Positions 25,152 to 35,964 of a stretch of 64,000 nt of DNA are shown piece after piece. Below the pieces are notes generated by a model. The model was not told the origin of the DNA. It worked only from the letters and a program-made list of their open reading frames with translations, and did no database searches. Position numbers and translations under genes: made by a program. This DNA is from Nocardiopsis eucommiae. GTDB lineage: Bacteria; Actinomycetota; Actinomycetes; Streptosporangiales; Streptosporangiaceae. The stretch lies in contig CP074402.1 in NCBI GenBank assembly GCA_018388625.1, positions 5,022,001 to 5,086,000 on the forward strand. Direction: 5' to 3'. Positions within the stretch are counted from its first letter, which is position 1. Every line of letters begins with the position of its first letter.

Positions 25152-26462
25152 ATGACCGCCGTTCGTACCGTCCTGGTCTCCGGCGCCAGCATCGCCGGCC
25201 CCGCCCTCGCCCACTGGCTCCACCGCCACGGCGTCCGCGTCACCGTCGTGGAACGGGCGCCCGCCCCCGCACCGGAGGCCACGCCATCGACGTCCGAGGC
25301 GCCGCCGTCGACGTCGCCGAGCGCATGGGACTGCTCGAGGAGATCCGCTCCCGTGTCACCGAGACCTCCCGCACCGTGTTCGTACGCGCGGACGGCCGGG
25401 TCCGCGCGGACATCGGCACCACCATGGACACCGGGCACGGCCGGTCCCTGGAGATCGTCCGCGGTGACCTCACCCGCATCCTGCACGCCTCCACCACCGC
25501 CTACACCGAGTACCTGTACGACGACACCCTCACCGCCCTGGAGGAGACCCCCGGGGGCGTCCTCGCGACCTTCCACGACGCCGCCCCGCGCGAGTTCGAC
25601 CTCGTCGTGGGCGCCGACGGCCTGCACTCCACCACTCGTAGGCTGGCCTTTGGCCCCGAGGAGCACTACGCGCGGTACCTGGGCGCCCTGATCAGCATCG
25701 CCTCGGTCCCGAATCACCTCGGCCTGGACCGCGAGGTGCGCCTGTACAACGAGCCCGGACTCGGCGTCGGGATCAGCGCCTCCCCCCGGTTCGCGGGCGC
25801 CAAGGCGCTCTTCCTCGTCCGCGACCCCGACCACGGCGGAATCGACCGGGCCTCGCCGGAACGACAGAGGGCGTATCTGCGAGGCCGTCTCGCCGCAGCG
25901 GGCTGGGAGACCCCCGGCTGCTGGACGAACTCGACGCGAGCCCCGACTTCTACTTCGACTCGGTCACGCAGATCCGCATGGGACGGTGGGCACGCGGCCG
26001 CACGGTCCTGCTCGGCGACGCCGGACACGGCCCCTCCCCATGTCCGGCCAGGGCACCACCCTGGCCCTGGTCGGCGCGTACGTGCTGGCCGAGGAACTTG
26101 CCCGGCACGCGACCCCCGCCGCCGCCCTCGACGCCTACGAGACCCGGATGCGTCCCTACGTGCGCGCCAACCAGGACATCGCCGACGCCGGGCTGGGGTT
26201 CCTCGCCCCGCGCACCCGTCCGAGCCTCGCCGCGCGCAACACGCTGCTGCGGTTCGGCAGTCTCCTGACCCGGCTGTCCGGCCTGGACACACGAGTGGCC
26301 GAGGCCGCCGGAGGAATCGACCTCGACGCGCCCCCTCCCCGGGCTAAACCGAACCGCCCGGAAGTGGCCGTTCCCCTTGCCTGGTCCGAGCGCCTGTCTA
26401 TAGTTCCCACTGAGGGCCACCGTCCCCCCAACCACGCCCCGAACAACCACGGCCCCGCGTGA
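25152..26462 (+). CDS. FAD-dependent monooxygenase (three frame breaks)
   Basis: 437 residues after repair; class A flavin monooxygenase (PHBH fold). The start ATG 25152 has AAGGAG twelve bases upstream. Motifs: N-terminal dinucleotide-binding 'TVLVSGASIAGPALAHWL', the 'DLVVGADGLHSTTRR' (DG) motif near residue 155, and the FAD ribityl motif 'VLLGDAGHGPSPMSGQGTT'. Bases are missing at 25274-25275 (GG run, PAPAP to GGHAIDVRG), 25911-25915 (ETP to RLLDELDASPD) and 26036-26039 (GPSP to MSGQG). Three breaks in one gene is the highest density here, so real decay is not excluded. It resembles antibiotic- or aromatic-hydroxylating enzymes. It is under TetR control, and a SEDS gene follows after 16 bases. 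Confidence 0.8.
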
Positions 26463-26478
26463 ACGGCAGAGGACGAGC

Positions 26479-27918
26479 ATGGCCAACCCGAACGACCAGG
26501 TGGACGGGGCGCTGCGCCCCGCACGACAGAGACGCGCCGAGCTGGCGCTGCTGCTCGCCTCGATCGGGGCGACCTTCGCGGCCCTGCTCTACGCGTCGCT
26601 GGCGGTCACCGGCGGCGTGGAGGACCGTGTCCTGGTCTACGGACTGGTGCTCGGCGCCGGGTCGCTCGCCCTGCACGTGCTGATGCGGTTCGTGGCCCCC
26701 TACGCCGACCCCGTGCTGCTCCCGGTCGCCTCCGCCCTCAGTGGGATCGGGATCACGATGATCTGGGCGCTCCAGATGACCCGGGACCACGCGCCCGGCA
26801 GCAGCGAGGCCGACCGGCAGCTGATGTGGACCCTGGTCGGCATGGTCCTGTGCGCCGCCGCCATCGCGTTCGTCCGGCAGCCGCGCCGCCTCACGATGTA
26901 CACCTACCTGATCGCCCTGGCCGCGCTGGTCCTGCTGCTGCTCCCGCTGTCGCCGCTGGGCCACGAGGTGCTCGGCGCCCGGCGGTGGATCATGATCGGC
27001 CCCTTCACCATGCAGCCCTCGGAGTTCGCGAAGGTGCTCCTGGTGATCTTCCTGGCCTCGTACCTGGGCCGCCAGCGCGACGTGATGGCCCTGGTCACCC
27101 GTACCTTCCGGGTCGGCGGGGTGAAGGTGTTCAGCGCGCCCCGCGCCCGGGACCTGGCCCCGATGGCCGTGGGCTGGGGCGTGGCGATCCTGCTGCTGGT
27201 GGGCACCAAGGACCTGGGGACCTCGCTGCTGCTCTTCGGCACGTTCCTGGCGGTGCTGTACGCGGCCACCGCCCGCAAGTCCTGGGTGCTCATCGGACTG
27301 GTCGCCTTCTCCGGCGGGGCGTACGTGGCGTACCTGATGTTCGGGCACGTGCAGAACCGGGTGCGGATCTGGCTGAACGCCTTCGACCCGGAGGTGTACC
27401 ACAGCGAGGGCGGCAGCTTCCAGGTGGTGGAGGGCATGATCGCCCTCGCCTACGGCGGGCTGCTGGGCACGGGGTTCGACGGCGGCAACGCGGAGAACCT
27501 GTTCGCCGCCGACAGCGACCTCATCCTGGTGTCGACCGGCGAGAAGCTGGGCCTGACCGGGCTCATGGCGGTGCTGACCCTGCTGCTGTTGTTCGCCCAG
27601 CGGGCCCTGCGCATCTCCCTGGGCTGCCGGGACGTGTTCCTCAAGCTCACCGCCCTGGGCTACGGGTTCATCACCGCGTTCGACGTGTTCATCGTCCTGG
27701 GCGGCGCCACGCTGATCATCCCGCTCACCGGCATGACCACACCGTTCATGTCGGCGGGCGGATCCGCGCTGATGGCCAACTGGCTGATCGTGGGCCTGTT
27801 GCTGACCATCAGTGAGTCCGCCCGCCGTCCGCAGGAGTCGTTCAGCTCCGGGCTGGCGCCGGGTGATCCCGCGACCGAGGTCATCAACGTGCGTGACCTG
27901 CCCGACGGCATCCGCTGA
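26479..27918 (+). CDS. SEDS-family peptidoglycan polymerase (FtsW/RodA/SpoVE)
   Basis: 479 residues with about ten transmembrane segments between residues 22 and 455. The SEDS signature is in the C-terminal part, 'GMTTPFMSAGGSALMANWLI' preceded by 'PLT', and the active-site-type Asp region is 'AVLYAATARKSWVLIGL' to 'VRIWLNAFDPEV'. The start ATG 26479 has GAGGA eight bases before. It polymerises lipid II glycan strands. The gene begins 16 bases after the monooxygenase stop, an unexpected operon partner; actinobacteria carry several SEDS paralogues and this one, not being next to a PBP, may serve sporulation or growth. Converges on the SCFA transporter gene. Intact. Confidence 0.9.
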   Translation: MANPNDQVDGALRPARQRRAELALLLASIGATFAALLYASLAVTGGVEDRVLVYGLVLGAGSLALHVLMRFVAPYADPVLLPVASALSGIGITMIWALQMTRDHAPGSSEADRQLMWTLVGMVLCAAAIAFVRQPRRLTMYTYLIALAALVLLLLPLSPLGHEVLGARRWIMIGPFTMQPSEFAKVLLVIFLASYLGRQRDVMALVTRTFRVGGVKVFSAPRARDLAPMAVGWGVAILLLVGTKDLGTSLLLFGTFLAVLYAATARKSWVLIGLVAFSGGAYVAYLMFGHVQNRVRIWLNAFDPEVYHSEGGSFQVVEGMIALAYGGLLGTGFDGGNAENLFAADSDLILVSTGEKLGLTGLMAVLTLLLLFAQRALRISLGCRDVFLKLTALGYGFITAFDVFIVLGGATLIIPLTGMTTPFMSAGGSALMANWLIVGLLLTISESARRPQESFSSGLAPGDPATEVINVRDLPDGIR

Positions 27919-27936
27919 CTGACGGCGTCCGCTGGC

Positions 27937-29280
27937 TCAGGTCAGGAACGTGATGCACAGCGAGGCGACCAGGATGCCGAAGAGCATCACGACCGCCGAG
28001 TAGCCGAGGATGCGGCCCGCCCTGAGCTTGGTCAGGGCGAGCAACGGCAGTGCCCAGAACGGCTGGATGCCGTTGGTGAGCTGGTCGCCCATGGCCACGG
28101 CCATCACGCCCACTCCGGGCCGGATGCCCAGGGACTCGGTGGCGCCGATGACCACCGGCCCCTGCACCGCCCACTGGCCGCCGCCCGAGGGCACCGCGAG
28201 GTTGACCAGGCACGCGCTGATCAGGGCCCAGAAGGGATACGTGAACGGGGTGGAGAACGAGATGAACCACTGGGTGATGACCTCCAGCAGTCCCGAGGTG
28301 TCCATGATCCCCATGATCCCGGCGTAGAAGGGGAACTGGATGATCACCGCCGAGGCGTTCCTCGCCCCCTCGGCGGCGGCGGCCGAGTACCCCGCCAACG
28401 TCCCGTGCAGGCCGAGCCCGGCCATGAGGAACGCGAAGTTGAGCAGGTTGATGTCCATGCCCACCACGCCGTTGGTCACGAGGGCGGGCACCAGGTGGAC
28501 CAGCCCCACGGCCACCACCGCGTACACCAGCACCCGGCTGTGCATGAGGCGCTGCGCCGGGGACAGGGCGCGCAGCTCGTCACGGCCGGGCCGACCGGGC
28601 GCGGGGTCGCCGCCGGTGGTGTCGCCGATCTCCTCGCTCTCCCCCGCCTTGGGGGTCATGCTCATCAGCAGCAGCGGGGCGCCGATCAGCATGGCCGCGA
28701 GGAAGACCAGGTTGAAGGGCTGGAAGATGGTCTCGCTGAGCGGGACCAGACCGATCTGGTCCTCCAGGAAGTGCCCCGGGGTGTTGACCAGCAGGGGCGC
28801 CGAACCCGACAGGCCGCTGTGCCAGACCATCAGCCCCGTGTAGCCGCCCGCGACGACCAGTGGGAAGTGCACCCTGATCCCGCGCTCCTTGCAGGATCGG
28901 GCCACCTCCACAGCCAGGAGCGCGCCCGCGATCAGTCCCAGCCCCCAGTGCAGCATGCCCAGGAGCGCCGATCCCACCGCCGTGACCAGCACCGCGGTCA
29001 GCGGACCCCGGGCCAGCCCCGCCACCCGGCGGATCGCCCGCCGCGCCGGGGGCGAGGACGCCAGGGCGTACCCGGTGACCAGGACCAGGGTCATCTGCAT
29101 CCCGAACTCCAGCAGGCCCCAGAACCCGCCGTACCAGTCCCCGACCAGCTGGATCGGGGTCCGGTCAGTCAGGAACAGGGCCATCCCGAAGACGAGGGCG
29201 GACAGGATGACCGCGAAGACGAAGGCGTCCGGCACCCATCTGGTGCTGAACGCCGCGAGGGCGTTGCCGAACCGGCGCAT
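27937..29280 (-). CDS. atoE: Short-chain fatty acid transporter (AtoE family)
   Basis: 447 residues from ATG 29280 (MRRFGNALAAFSTRWVPDAF). Around eleven hydrophobic segments; motifs typical of AtoE/SCFA permeases: 'LHWGLGLIAGALLAVEVAR', 'GGYTGLMVWHSGLSGSAPLL', 'QFPFYAGIMGIM' and the C-terminal 'NLAVPSGGGQWAVQGP'. It imports butyrate, acetoacetate or similar acids for entry into beta-oxidation. A longer reading upstream is non-conserved. Intact. Converges with the SEDS gene, 18 bases apart. Confidence 0.92.
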   Translation of the reverse strand: MRRFGNALAAFSTRWVPDAFVFAVILSALVFGMALFLTDRTPIQLVGDWYGGFWGLLEFGMQMTLVLVTGYALASSPPARRAIRRVAGLARGPLTAVLVTAVGSALLGMLHWGLGLIAGALLAVEVARSCKERGIRVHFPLVVAGGYTGLMVWHSGLSGSAPLLVNTPGHFLEDQIGLVPLSETIFQPFNLVFLAAMLIGAPLLLMSMTPKAGESEEIGDTTGGDPAPGRPGRDELRALSPAQRLMHSRVLVYAVVAVGLVHLVPALVTNGVVGMDINLLNFAFLMAGLGLHGTLAGYSAAAAEGARNASAVIIQFPFYAGIMGIMDTSGLLEVITQWFISFSTPFTYPFWALISACLVNLAVPSGGGQWAVQGPVVIGATESLGIRPGVGVMAVAMGDQLTNGIQPFWALPLLALTKLRAGRILGYSAVVMLFGILVASLCITFLT

Positions 29281-29559
29281 GAGGGGCTCCCACGTGTACG
29301 GGGGCCCGGGCCGCGGCGGAGGGTGCCGAAGCCCCGGACCCCGAGGTGAGAGCACTGTGTTGCACGGGTCACACGGGCGTCAAGATGTAGGCGACCGATT
29401 TGAGGTTCCTGCGAGCTGGGCCGGGGTTCCACGGCCGAACGCGGTCGTCGCTGGCTCGCCGGGGCGGGGAGGCGGTCGCGCGACGCGGTCGGCGGGGGCC
29501 GGTGCCGCCCGTGGCGTTCCGGCCCGGGCGGGACACCGCCCCGGGCCGTCCTCCTCCGT

Positions 29560-30315
29560 CTACCGGGTCTTCGACCAGTACACGCGCCACTCCTCGTCGG
29601 TGAGCTCGCGGGGCTCGTGGCCCTCGGCGCGGGCGGCCTCCTCGGCCGCGCGCACACGGGTGTCGAAGCGGCGGGCCGCCAGGCGCAGGTCGCTCTCCGG
29701 GTCACGACCCTGGTCCCGCTCGGCGGCCACGGCGGCGAACAGCTCCCCGCCCTCGGAGCCGTCGTCACCCACCAGGTCGGCGGGGAACCCGTTGCGTACG
29801 GCACGCTTCTGGAGCTCGTAGGCCAACAGCACGGCCGGCTGCGCGAAGGGCACCCCGTCGAGCACCGAGGTCTCACCGGTGCCGCCCCTGGCCTTCGCCT
29901 TCGCGGAGCGCTCGGCCGCCTTGATGGCCTCCCAGTTCGACCACACCTCGTCGGTGCCGGACACGTCCTGGCCGCCGAACACGTGCGGATGGCGGCGGGT
30001 CATCTTGTCGATGATGGCGTCGGCCACGTCGTCCACCGTGAACCGGGCCGGGTCGCCCTCGGGGCGCTCGGCGCCGATCGCGGAGTGGAAGACCACCTGG
30101 AGCAGCACGTCCCCCAGCTCCTCGCGCAGCTGGGGGTAGTCACCGTCCTCGATGGTCTCCAGGGTCTCGTAGGACTCCTGGATCAGGTACTTGGCCAGGG
30201 ACTCGTGGGTCTGGGTGCTGTCCCACGGGCACTCCCGGCGCAGCGTCTCCATCACCTCGACCAGGCGAAGCATCCGGTGCCCGGGCACCGGCGGGGTCGG
30301 GGTGTCGCTCGTCAT
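29560..30315 (-). CDS. mazG: Nucleoside triphosphate pyrophosphohydrolase MazG
   Basis: 251 residues from ATG 30315. The MazG signature 'ECPWDSTQTHESLAKYLIQE' is followed by the metal-binding EExxE...ExxD pattern in 'ESYETLETIEDGD' and 'LREELGDVLLQVVFHSAI'. The C-terminal half is a second, less conserved helical domain. The enzyme hydrolyses non-canonical or excess NTPs to NMP and pyrophosphate, housecleaning the pool. Its ATG overlaps the TGA of the upstream sulfurylase/APS-kinase fusion by one base (TGATG), so translation is coupled. Intact. Confidence 0.93.
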   Translation of the reverse strand: MTSDTPTPPVPGHRMLRLVEVMETLRRECPWDSTQTHESLAKYLIQESYETLETIEDGDYPQLREELGDVLLQVVFHSAIGAERPEGDPARFTVDDVADAIIDKMTRRHPHVFGGQDVSGTDEVWSNWEAIKAAERSAKAKARGGTGETSVLDGVPFAQPAVLLAYELQKRAVRNGFPADLVGDDGSEGGELFAAVAAERDQGRDPESDLRLAARRFDTRVRAAEEAARAEGHEPRELTDEEWRVYWSKTR

Positions 30316-31891
30316 CAGTCCTCGCTCACGTGCTGGTCGGAGGGGAGCCAGCCGCCCGCGCGCAGGGCGTCCAGCACCTGGGCGACGGACTCGGCGGGGT
30401 CCGCGCCCACGGTGTCGACGACCAGGTCGGCGTCGGTCGGCTCCTCGTAGGGGTCGGAGACCCCGTGAACTCGGGGATGCTCCCCGCTCGGGCCTGGGCG
30501 TACAGGCCCTTGCGGTCGCGGGCCTCGCACTCCTCCAGGGGCGTGGCCACGTGGACCAGGAAGAAGTCCCCGAACTCCTCCACCATGGCACGGACCTCCG
30601 CCCGCCCGGACGCGTACGGCGCGATCGGCGCGCAGACGGCCACCCCGCCGTGGCGGGTGATCTCGGCGGCCACGTAGCCGATGCGCCGGATGTTGAGCTC
30701 GCGGTCCTGCCGGGAGAAGGACAACCCCTTGGAGAGCACCCGCCGCACCACGTCACCGTCGAGCAGGCTCACGGTGCGGCCGGAGCGGCGGACGCCGTCG
30801 CACACACCGCGGGCGATGGTGGACTTGCCCGAGCCGGACAGGCCGGTGAAGAGCAGGGTGAGGCCGCGTCGGGTGCGCGCGGGGCGCAGTCGGGCGAGCT
30901 CGGCGCCGACCCGGGCCGGAGTGAACCAGGCGGGCAGCTCGCGGCCGTGCGCGAGCACGGCCGCGACCTCGTCGTCGGTCGGCTCCGCGAGGACGGTGCG
31001 CGGGTCCACGTGGGTGAGGGGCTTCCACAGCGCCTCGTTCGCGTCGTAGCGCCAGGGTTCGGGGTCGAGGACGGTCAGCGGCGGACGCAGCGCCATCACC
31101 CGCTCGGTCTCGGGAGCCCGCCCACCCGCTTCGACCAGCAGGTGGGTGGCACCGTAGGCGGCGGCGACGTGCGCCGCCAGCGCGGCGTCCCGTTCGGTCC
31201 AGGTGCCCCCGAGCGCACCAGTGGCGCGGGCCCGGGACCGGGGCAGGGTGACCACGGCGAACGACGACCGGGGCGGCAGCAGCGGTTCGGCGGCCAGCAC
31301 GGCGTCGGCCAGCCCCGGGTCGTGCAGGCCGGTGTCGACGATGACCAGGACCTCGGCGCGTCCCAGCGCCTCGGCCTCGGCACGGATCTGGTGCAGGGCC
31401 CGGTGGTGCAGCGGGCGGTCGGTGACCACGGCCAGAAGGGGGCGGTCGGGCTCCAGCCCGCTCTGGGCACGGACCTCGGCCGGGGTGGACCGCAGTTCCC
31501 TGAGGACCCCGTAGGTGGGCGGCCGCAGCAGGGTGACGTCCCCCGCCACGTGGTGCACACCGGGCTCACCGAGCGACTCCCAGCTCTCGCTCACCACCAG
31601 CTCGGCCAGCGGGGCGCCCTCCAGGTCGGTGAGGGTGAGCCGCTCCCTCCCCGCCAGTTCCTCGGGCACCTCCAGGGTGACCGGAACCGGCCAGGGGCGT
31701 CCGTCGGGCAGCCGTCCCCGGAGCGCCACCGACTCCGCCTGGTCGCGGGTCATGAACCCGGCCAGCGGGTAGGCGCCGCTGAGGATGAGCTCCAAGTGGG
31801 CGAGGCCGTCCGGACCTGGTGCGAAGGCCGGGGCACCCGGTCGGCCGGTGTCGCCGCCCGGTCCGCTCCCGTGTCTGTGGGCACTCACCAC
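30315..31891 (-). CDS. ATP-sulfurylase-like / APS-kinase fusion protein
   Basis: About 525 residues after repair. The C-terminal ~190 residues are an adenylylsulfate kinase: P-loop 'GLSGSGKST', 'VSLLDGDVVRRVLSKGLSFS' and 'IRRIGYVAAEITRHGGVAVC'. The N-terminal ~330 residues follow the ATP-sulfurylase fold, but the QxRNxxHxxH signature is degenerate ('TDRPLHHRALHQI') and no GRD motif is visible. So sulfurylase activity is doubtful, while PAPS formation by the kinase is likely. A base is missing at 30461-30464; adding one G joins PEFTG to VSDPYEEPTDAD. The start is uncertain: GTG 31891 has AGAGG six bases before; ATG 31897 and GTG 31930 are alternatives. Coupled to mazG downstream. Adds sulfate to activate it for assimilation or sulfation. 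Confidence 0.82.
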
Positions 31892-31930
31892 GCGCATCCT
31901 CTTCTCTGACCGTTCAGCGGAACCCTCCAC

Positions 31931-32296
31931 GAGCGTCCAGCGTATGCCCGGCCGGTCCCCTGCCCCGGCGGCGAACCCGTCACTCCGGAATATCAGCAGT
32001 TCAGAGCCGGTTCACTCCGTAGTGACCTCTCCGGATCGCCATGGGCGGGGGCAGGTCGGGAACGGGCGGTGACCGAACCGCCGACCTCCCGACCGGGCCC
32101 GCGCGCGACGGTGGTACTGGATAAGCTGAGGGAAGCCGGGTGGCCACGCCCATCCACACACACGGCCGCCCACAACCGTCACCGGACCGTCCCCACTCGA
32201 CTCGCGGGACGGCGGCAACCGTGCCCGCCGCACGCGGGTGTCGGCGTCAGGGCAGGACCCGACTCCTGAACCGGACCACTTCCAGTTTTTGGTGCT
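31931..32296. other. Divergent promoter region between the APS-kinase fusion and mfd
   Basis: 366 bases (with the true left edge at 31892). An imperfect inverted repeat TCACT-ccgt-AGTGA lies near 32011-32024. I see no gene or clear promoter. Confidence 0.5.
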
Positions 32297-35200
32297 ATGA
32301 GCCTCATTGGACTTCTCGCCGACGTCTCCAGGGACCCGGCACTGCACAGTGCGATCGAGACCGCCCGAAGCGGCCGCGATCCCCATCTCGACCTCGTCGC
32401 CCCGGCGGCGCTGCGCCCCTTCATGGTGGGGGCGCTCGCCGCCGACTCCCCGTGGGCGCGAACCGGCCGGTGCTCGCGGTCACCGCCACCGAGCGGGAGG
32501 CCGCCGACCTGACCGACGCGCTCGGCTCACTGCTGCCCGCGGACTCGGTCGCGCTCTTCCCCGCCTGGGAGACCCTGCCGCACGAGCGGCTCTCCCCGCG
32601 CTCGGACACCGTGGGCCAGCGCCTGGCGGTCCTGCGCCGTCTGGCGCACCCCGACCCCTCCGACCCGCTCACCACCCCGCTGCGCGTGGTGGTGGCCCCC
32701 GTCCGCAGCGTCCTCCAACCGCTGGTGGCCGGGCTCGGTGACCTCGAACCGGTCCGGATCCGGCCCGGTGACGAGGCGTCCCTGGAGGACGTGGTCAGCT
32801 CCCTGACCAACACCGGCTACGCCCGCGTGGACCTGGTGGAGAAGCGCGGCGACATGGCCGTGCGCGGCGGCATCCTGGACGTCTTCCCGCCCACCGAGGA
32901 GCACCCGCTGCGCCTGGAGTTCTGGGGCGACACCGTCGAGGACATCCGGTACTTCCAGGTGGCCGACCAGCGCTCCATCACCCCCGGCGAGAGCGGGGAG
33001 GGCGCCGACTCCCGGGCCGCCTCGGGCCTGTTCGCGCCGCCCTGCCGCGAGCTCCTGCTCACCGAGACCGTGCGCGAGCGCGCCCGTGCCCTGGCCGCCG
33101 AGCACCCCTCGCTGGCCGAGGTGCTCACCAAGATCGCCGACGGCGTCTCGGTCGAGGGCATGGAGGCGTTCGCCCCCGTGCTGGCCGAGCGCATGGAACC
33201 CTTCCTGGAGTACCTGCCGAAGAACGCCATGGTGCTGGGCTGCGACCCCGAGCGCATCCGTACCCGCGCCGTGGAGCTGGAGGCCACCAGCGCCGAGTTC
33301 CTGGACGCCTCATGGATCAACGCCGCCTCAGGCGGCGAGGCCCCCATCGACCTCGGTGAGTCCGCCTACATGTCCATCTCCGAGCTGCGCTCGGTCGCCA
33401 CCGGCCTGGGCCTGCCCTGGTGGGGGCTGACCCCCTTCAGCGCCGGTGAGGACGCGGGCGAGGAGGACGACGCGGTCGTGGTGGGTGCCGTGCCCGCCGA
33501 CTCCTACCGGGGCGACACCGAGCGCGCCCTCGCCGACGTCAAGAGCTGGCTGCACGACAACTGGAGCGTCGTGCTGGTCACCCAGGGGCACGGGCCCGCC
33601 GAACGCCTGGTGGCCATGCTCAGGGACGCCGGGCTGGGCGCCACGCTCTCCGCCGACCTGGTCGAGCCGCCCAAGGAGGCGATCGCCACCGTCACCACCG
33701 GACTGGTCGACCACGGCTTCCTGCTGCGGTCGGTGCACACGGTGGTCCTCACCGAGACCGACCTGGTGGGACAGAAGTCCTCCACCCGCGACATGCGGCG
33801 CATGCCCAGCCGCCGCAAGGGAACGGTCGACCCCCTCCAGCTCAAGCCCGGCGACTACGTCGTGCACGAACAGCACGGCGTGGGCCGCTACCTGGAGATG
33901 GTCAGCCGCCAGATCCAGGGCGCCACCCGCGAGTACCTGCTCATCGAGTACGCGCCCTCCAAGCGCGGCCAGCCCGGCGACCGCCTGTTCGTGCCCACCG
34001 AGCAGCTCGGCGAGGTCACCCGGTACGTGGGCGGCGAGGCGCCCACGCTGTCCAAGATGGGCGGCGCCGAGTGGAGCAAGGCCAAGAGCCGCGCCCGCAA
34101 GGTGGTCCGTGAGATCGCCGGCGACCTCATCCGCCTGTACTCGGCCCGGCAGGCCTCCCCGGCCACGCCTTCGGCGCGGACACCCCGTGGCAGAACGAAC
34201 TGGAGGACGCCTTCCCCTACGTGGAGACGCCCGACCAGCTCGCCGCCATCGACGAGGTCAAGAAGGACATGTCCAAGTCGGTCCCGATGGACCGTCTGAT
34301 CTGCGGCGACGTGGGTTACGGCAAGACCGAGGTGGCGGTGCGCGCCGCGTTCAAGGCGGTCCAGGACGGCAAGCAGGTGGCACTGCTGGTGCCCACCACC
34401 CTGCTGGTCCAGCAGCACCTGTCCACCTTCACCGAGCGCTACGCGTCCTTCCCCGTCACGGTCAGGCCGATGTCGCGGTTCCAGACCGACGGGGAGGTCG
34501 AGGTGACCCGCGAGGGCCTGCGCTCCGGCGAGGTCGACGTGGTGATCGGCACCCACCGCCTGCTGTCGCAGGAGACCCGGTTCAAGGACCTGGGCCTGGT
34601 CATCATCGACGAGGAACAGCGCTTCGGCGTGGAGCACAAGGAGGCCCTGAAGCGGCTGCGCACCCAGGTGGACGTGCTGGCGATGTCGGCCACGCCCATC
34701 CCGCGCACCCTGGAGATGGGTCTGACCGGCATCCGTGAGATGACCACGATCCTCACCCCGCCCGAGGAGCGCCACCCGGTGCTCACCTTCGTGGGGCCCT
34801 ACGAGGACAAGCAGATCACCGCGGCCATCCGCCGCGAGCTGATGCGCGAGGGACAGGTGTTCTTCGTGCACAACCGGGTGGCCTCCATCGACAAGGTGGC
34901 GGCCTCCATCAAGCGACTGGTCCCCGAGGCCCGGGTCGCCTACGCGCACGGCCAGATGAACGAGCAGCAGCTCGAGAAGGTCATGGTCGACTTCTGGGAG
35001 AAGAACTTCGACGTGCTGGTCTCCACGACCATCGTCGAGTCCGGCCTGGACGTGCCCAACGCCAACACGCTGATCATCGACCGCGCCGACACCTACGGCC
35101 TGTCCCAGCTGCACCAGCTGCGCGGCCGGGTGGGGCGTGGCCGCGAGCGCGCCTACGCGTACTTCCTGTACCCGCCGGAGCGCCCGCTCACCGAGACCGC

Positions 35201-35894
35201 CTACGAACGGCTCGCCACCGTCGCCCAGCACACCGAGACCGGGGCGGGCATGTACGTGGCCATGAAGGACCTGGAGATCCGGGGCGCGGGCAACATCCTG
35301 GGCGCCGAGCAGTCGGGGACCATCGCGGGCGTGGGCTTCGACCTCTACGTGCGCATGGTCGGTGAGGCCGTGGCCGAGCTCAAGGGCGACCCGGAGGCCG
35401 TGGCCGAGGTCGAGACCAAGGTGGAGCTGCCGATCAACGCGCACATCCCGCACGACTACGTCCCGGGCGAGCGCCTGCGCCTCCAGTCGTACAAGCGGAT
35501 CGCCAGCGTCACCAGCGAGGAGGACGTCCTCGCCGCCTACGAGGAGCTCACCGACCGCTACGGCACCCCGCCGCAGCAGGTGGACAACCTCATGGCGGTG
35601 GCCCGGTTCCGGGTGCTGGCCAAGTCCGCCGGACTGGCCGACGTCGTCATGCAGGGCAACCAGATCCGGTTCTCCCCGGTGGAGCTGCGCGAGTCCCAGG
35701 AGCTGCGGCTGCGCCGGATGTACCCGAGGTCCATCCAGAAGGAGTCCACCAAGACCCTCCTGGTGCCGGTCCCCAAGGCGGGCGGGCTCGGCGGCAAGCC
35801 GCTGCGCGACCTCGAACTCCTCAAGTGGTGCACCGACCTGGTCAACGCGATCTTCGAGCCCGAGAAGCGCAGGGTCGTCCCCCAGGGCGACTGA
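32297..35894 (+). CDS. mfd: Transcription-repair coupling factor
   Basis: 1199 residues after repair, typical length. Domains in order: UvrB-like D1-D2 (1-340), D3, the RNAP-interacting domain ('VVHEQHGVGRYLEM', near 510-580), RecG-like helicase motor with Walker A 'GDVGYGKTEVAVRAAF' near 680 and Walker B 'VIIDEEQRFGVEHK', 'VSTTIVESGLDVPNAN', and the C-terminal D7. It removes RNA polymerase stalled at lesions and recruits UvrA. Bases are missing at 32448-32451 (ADSP to VGANRPVL) and 34157-34160 (QASP to GHAFGADTP), both C runs. The leader shows no strong Shine-Dalgarno site at ATG 32297; the start matches the family N-terminus. A long reading from 32140 and the large antisense frame over the 3' half are spurious. 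Confidence 0.95.
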
Positions 35895-35915
35895 CCCGCC
35901 CGCGGGACTCCTGAC

Positions 35916-35956
35916 GACGACGGAGGGCACGGCCGGTGGCCGTGCCCTCCGTCGTC
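35916..35956. terminator. Bidirectional hairpin between mfd and perM
   Basis: GACGACGGAGGGCACGGCC and its exact complement flank a three-base loop: a 19-base-pair perfect stem in the 70-base gap between convergent genes. Confidence 0.85.
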
Positions 35957-35964
35957 TCCCGACC

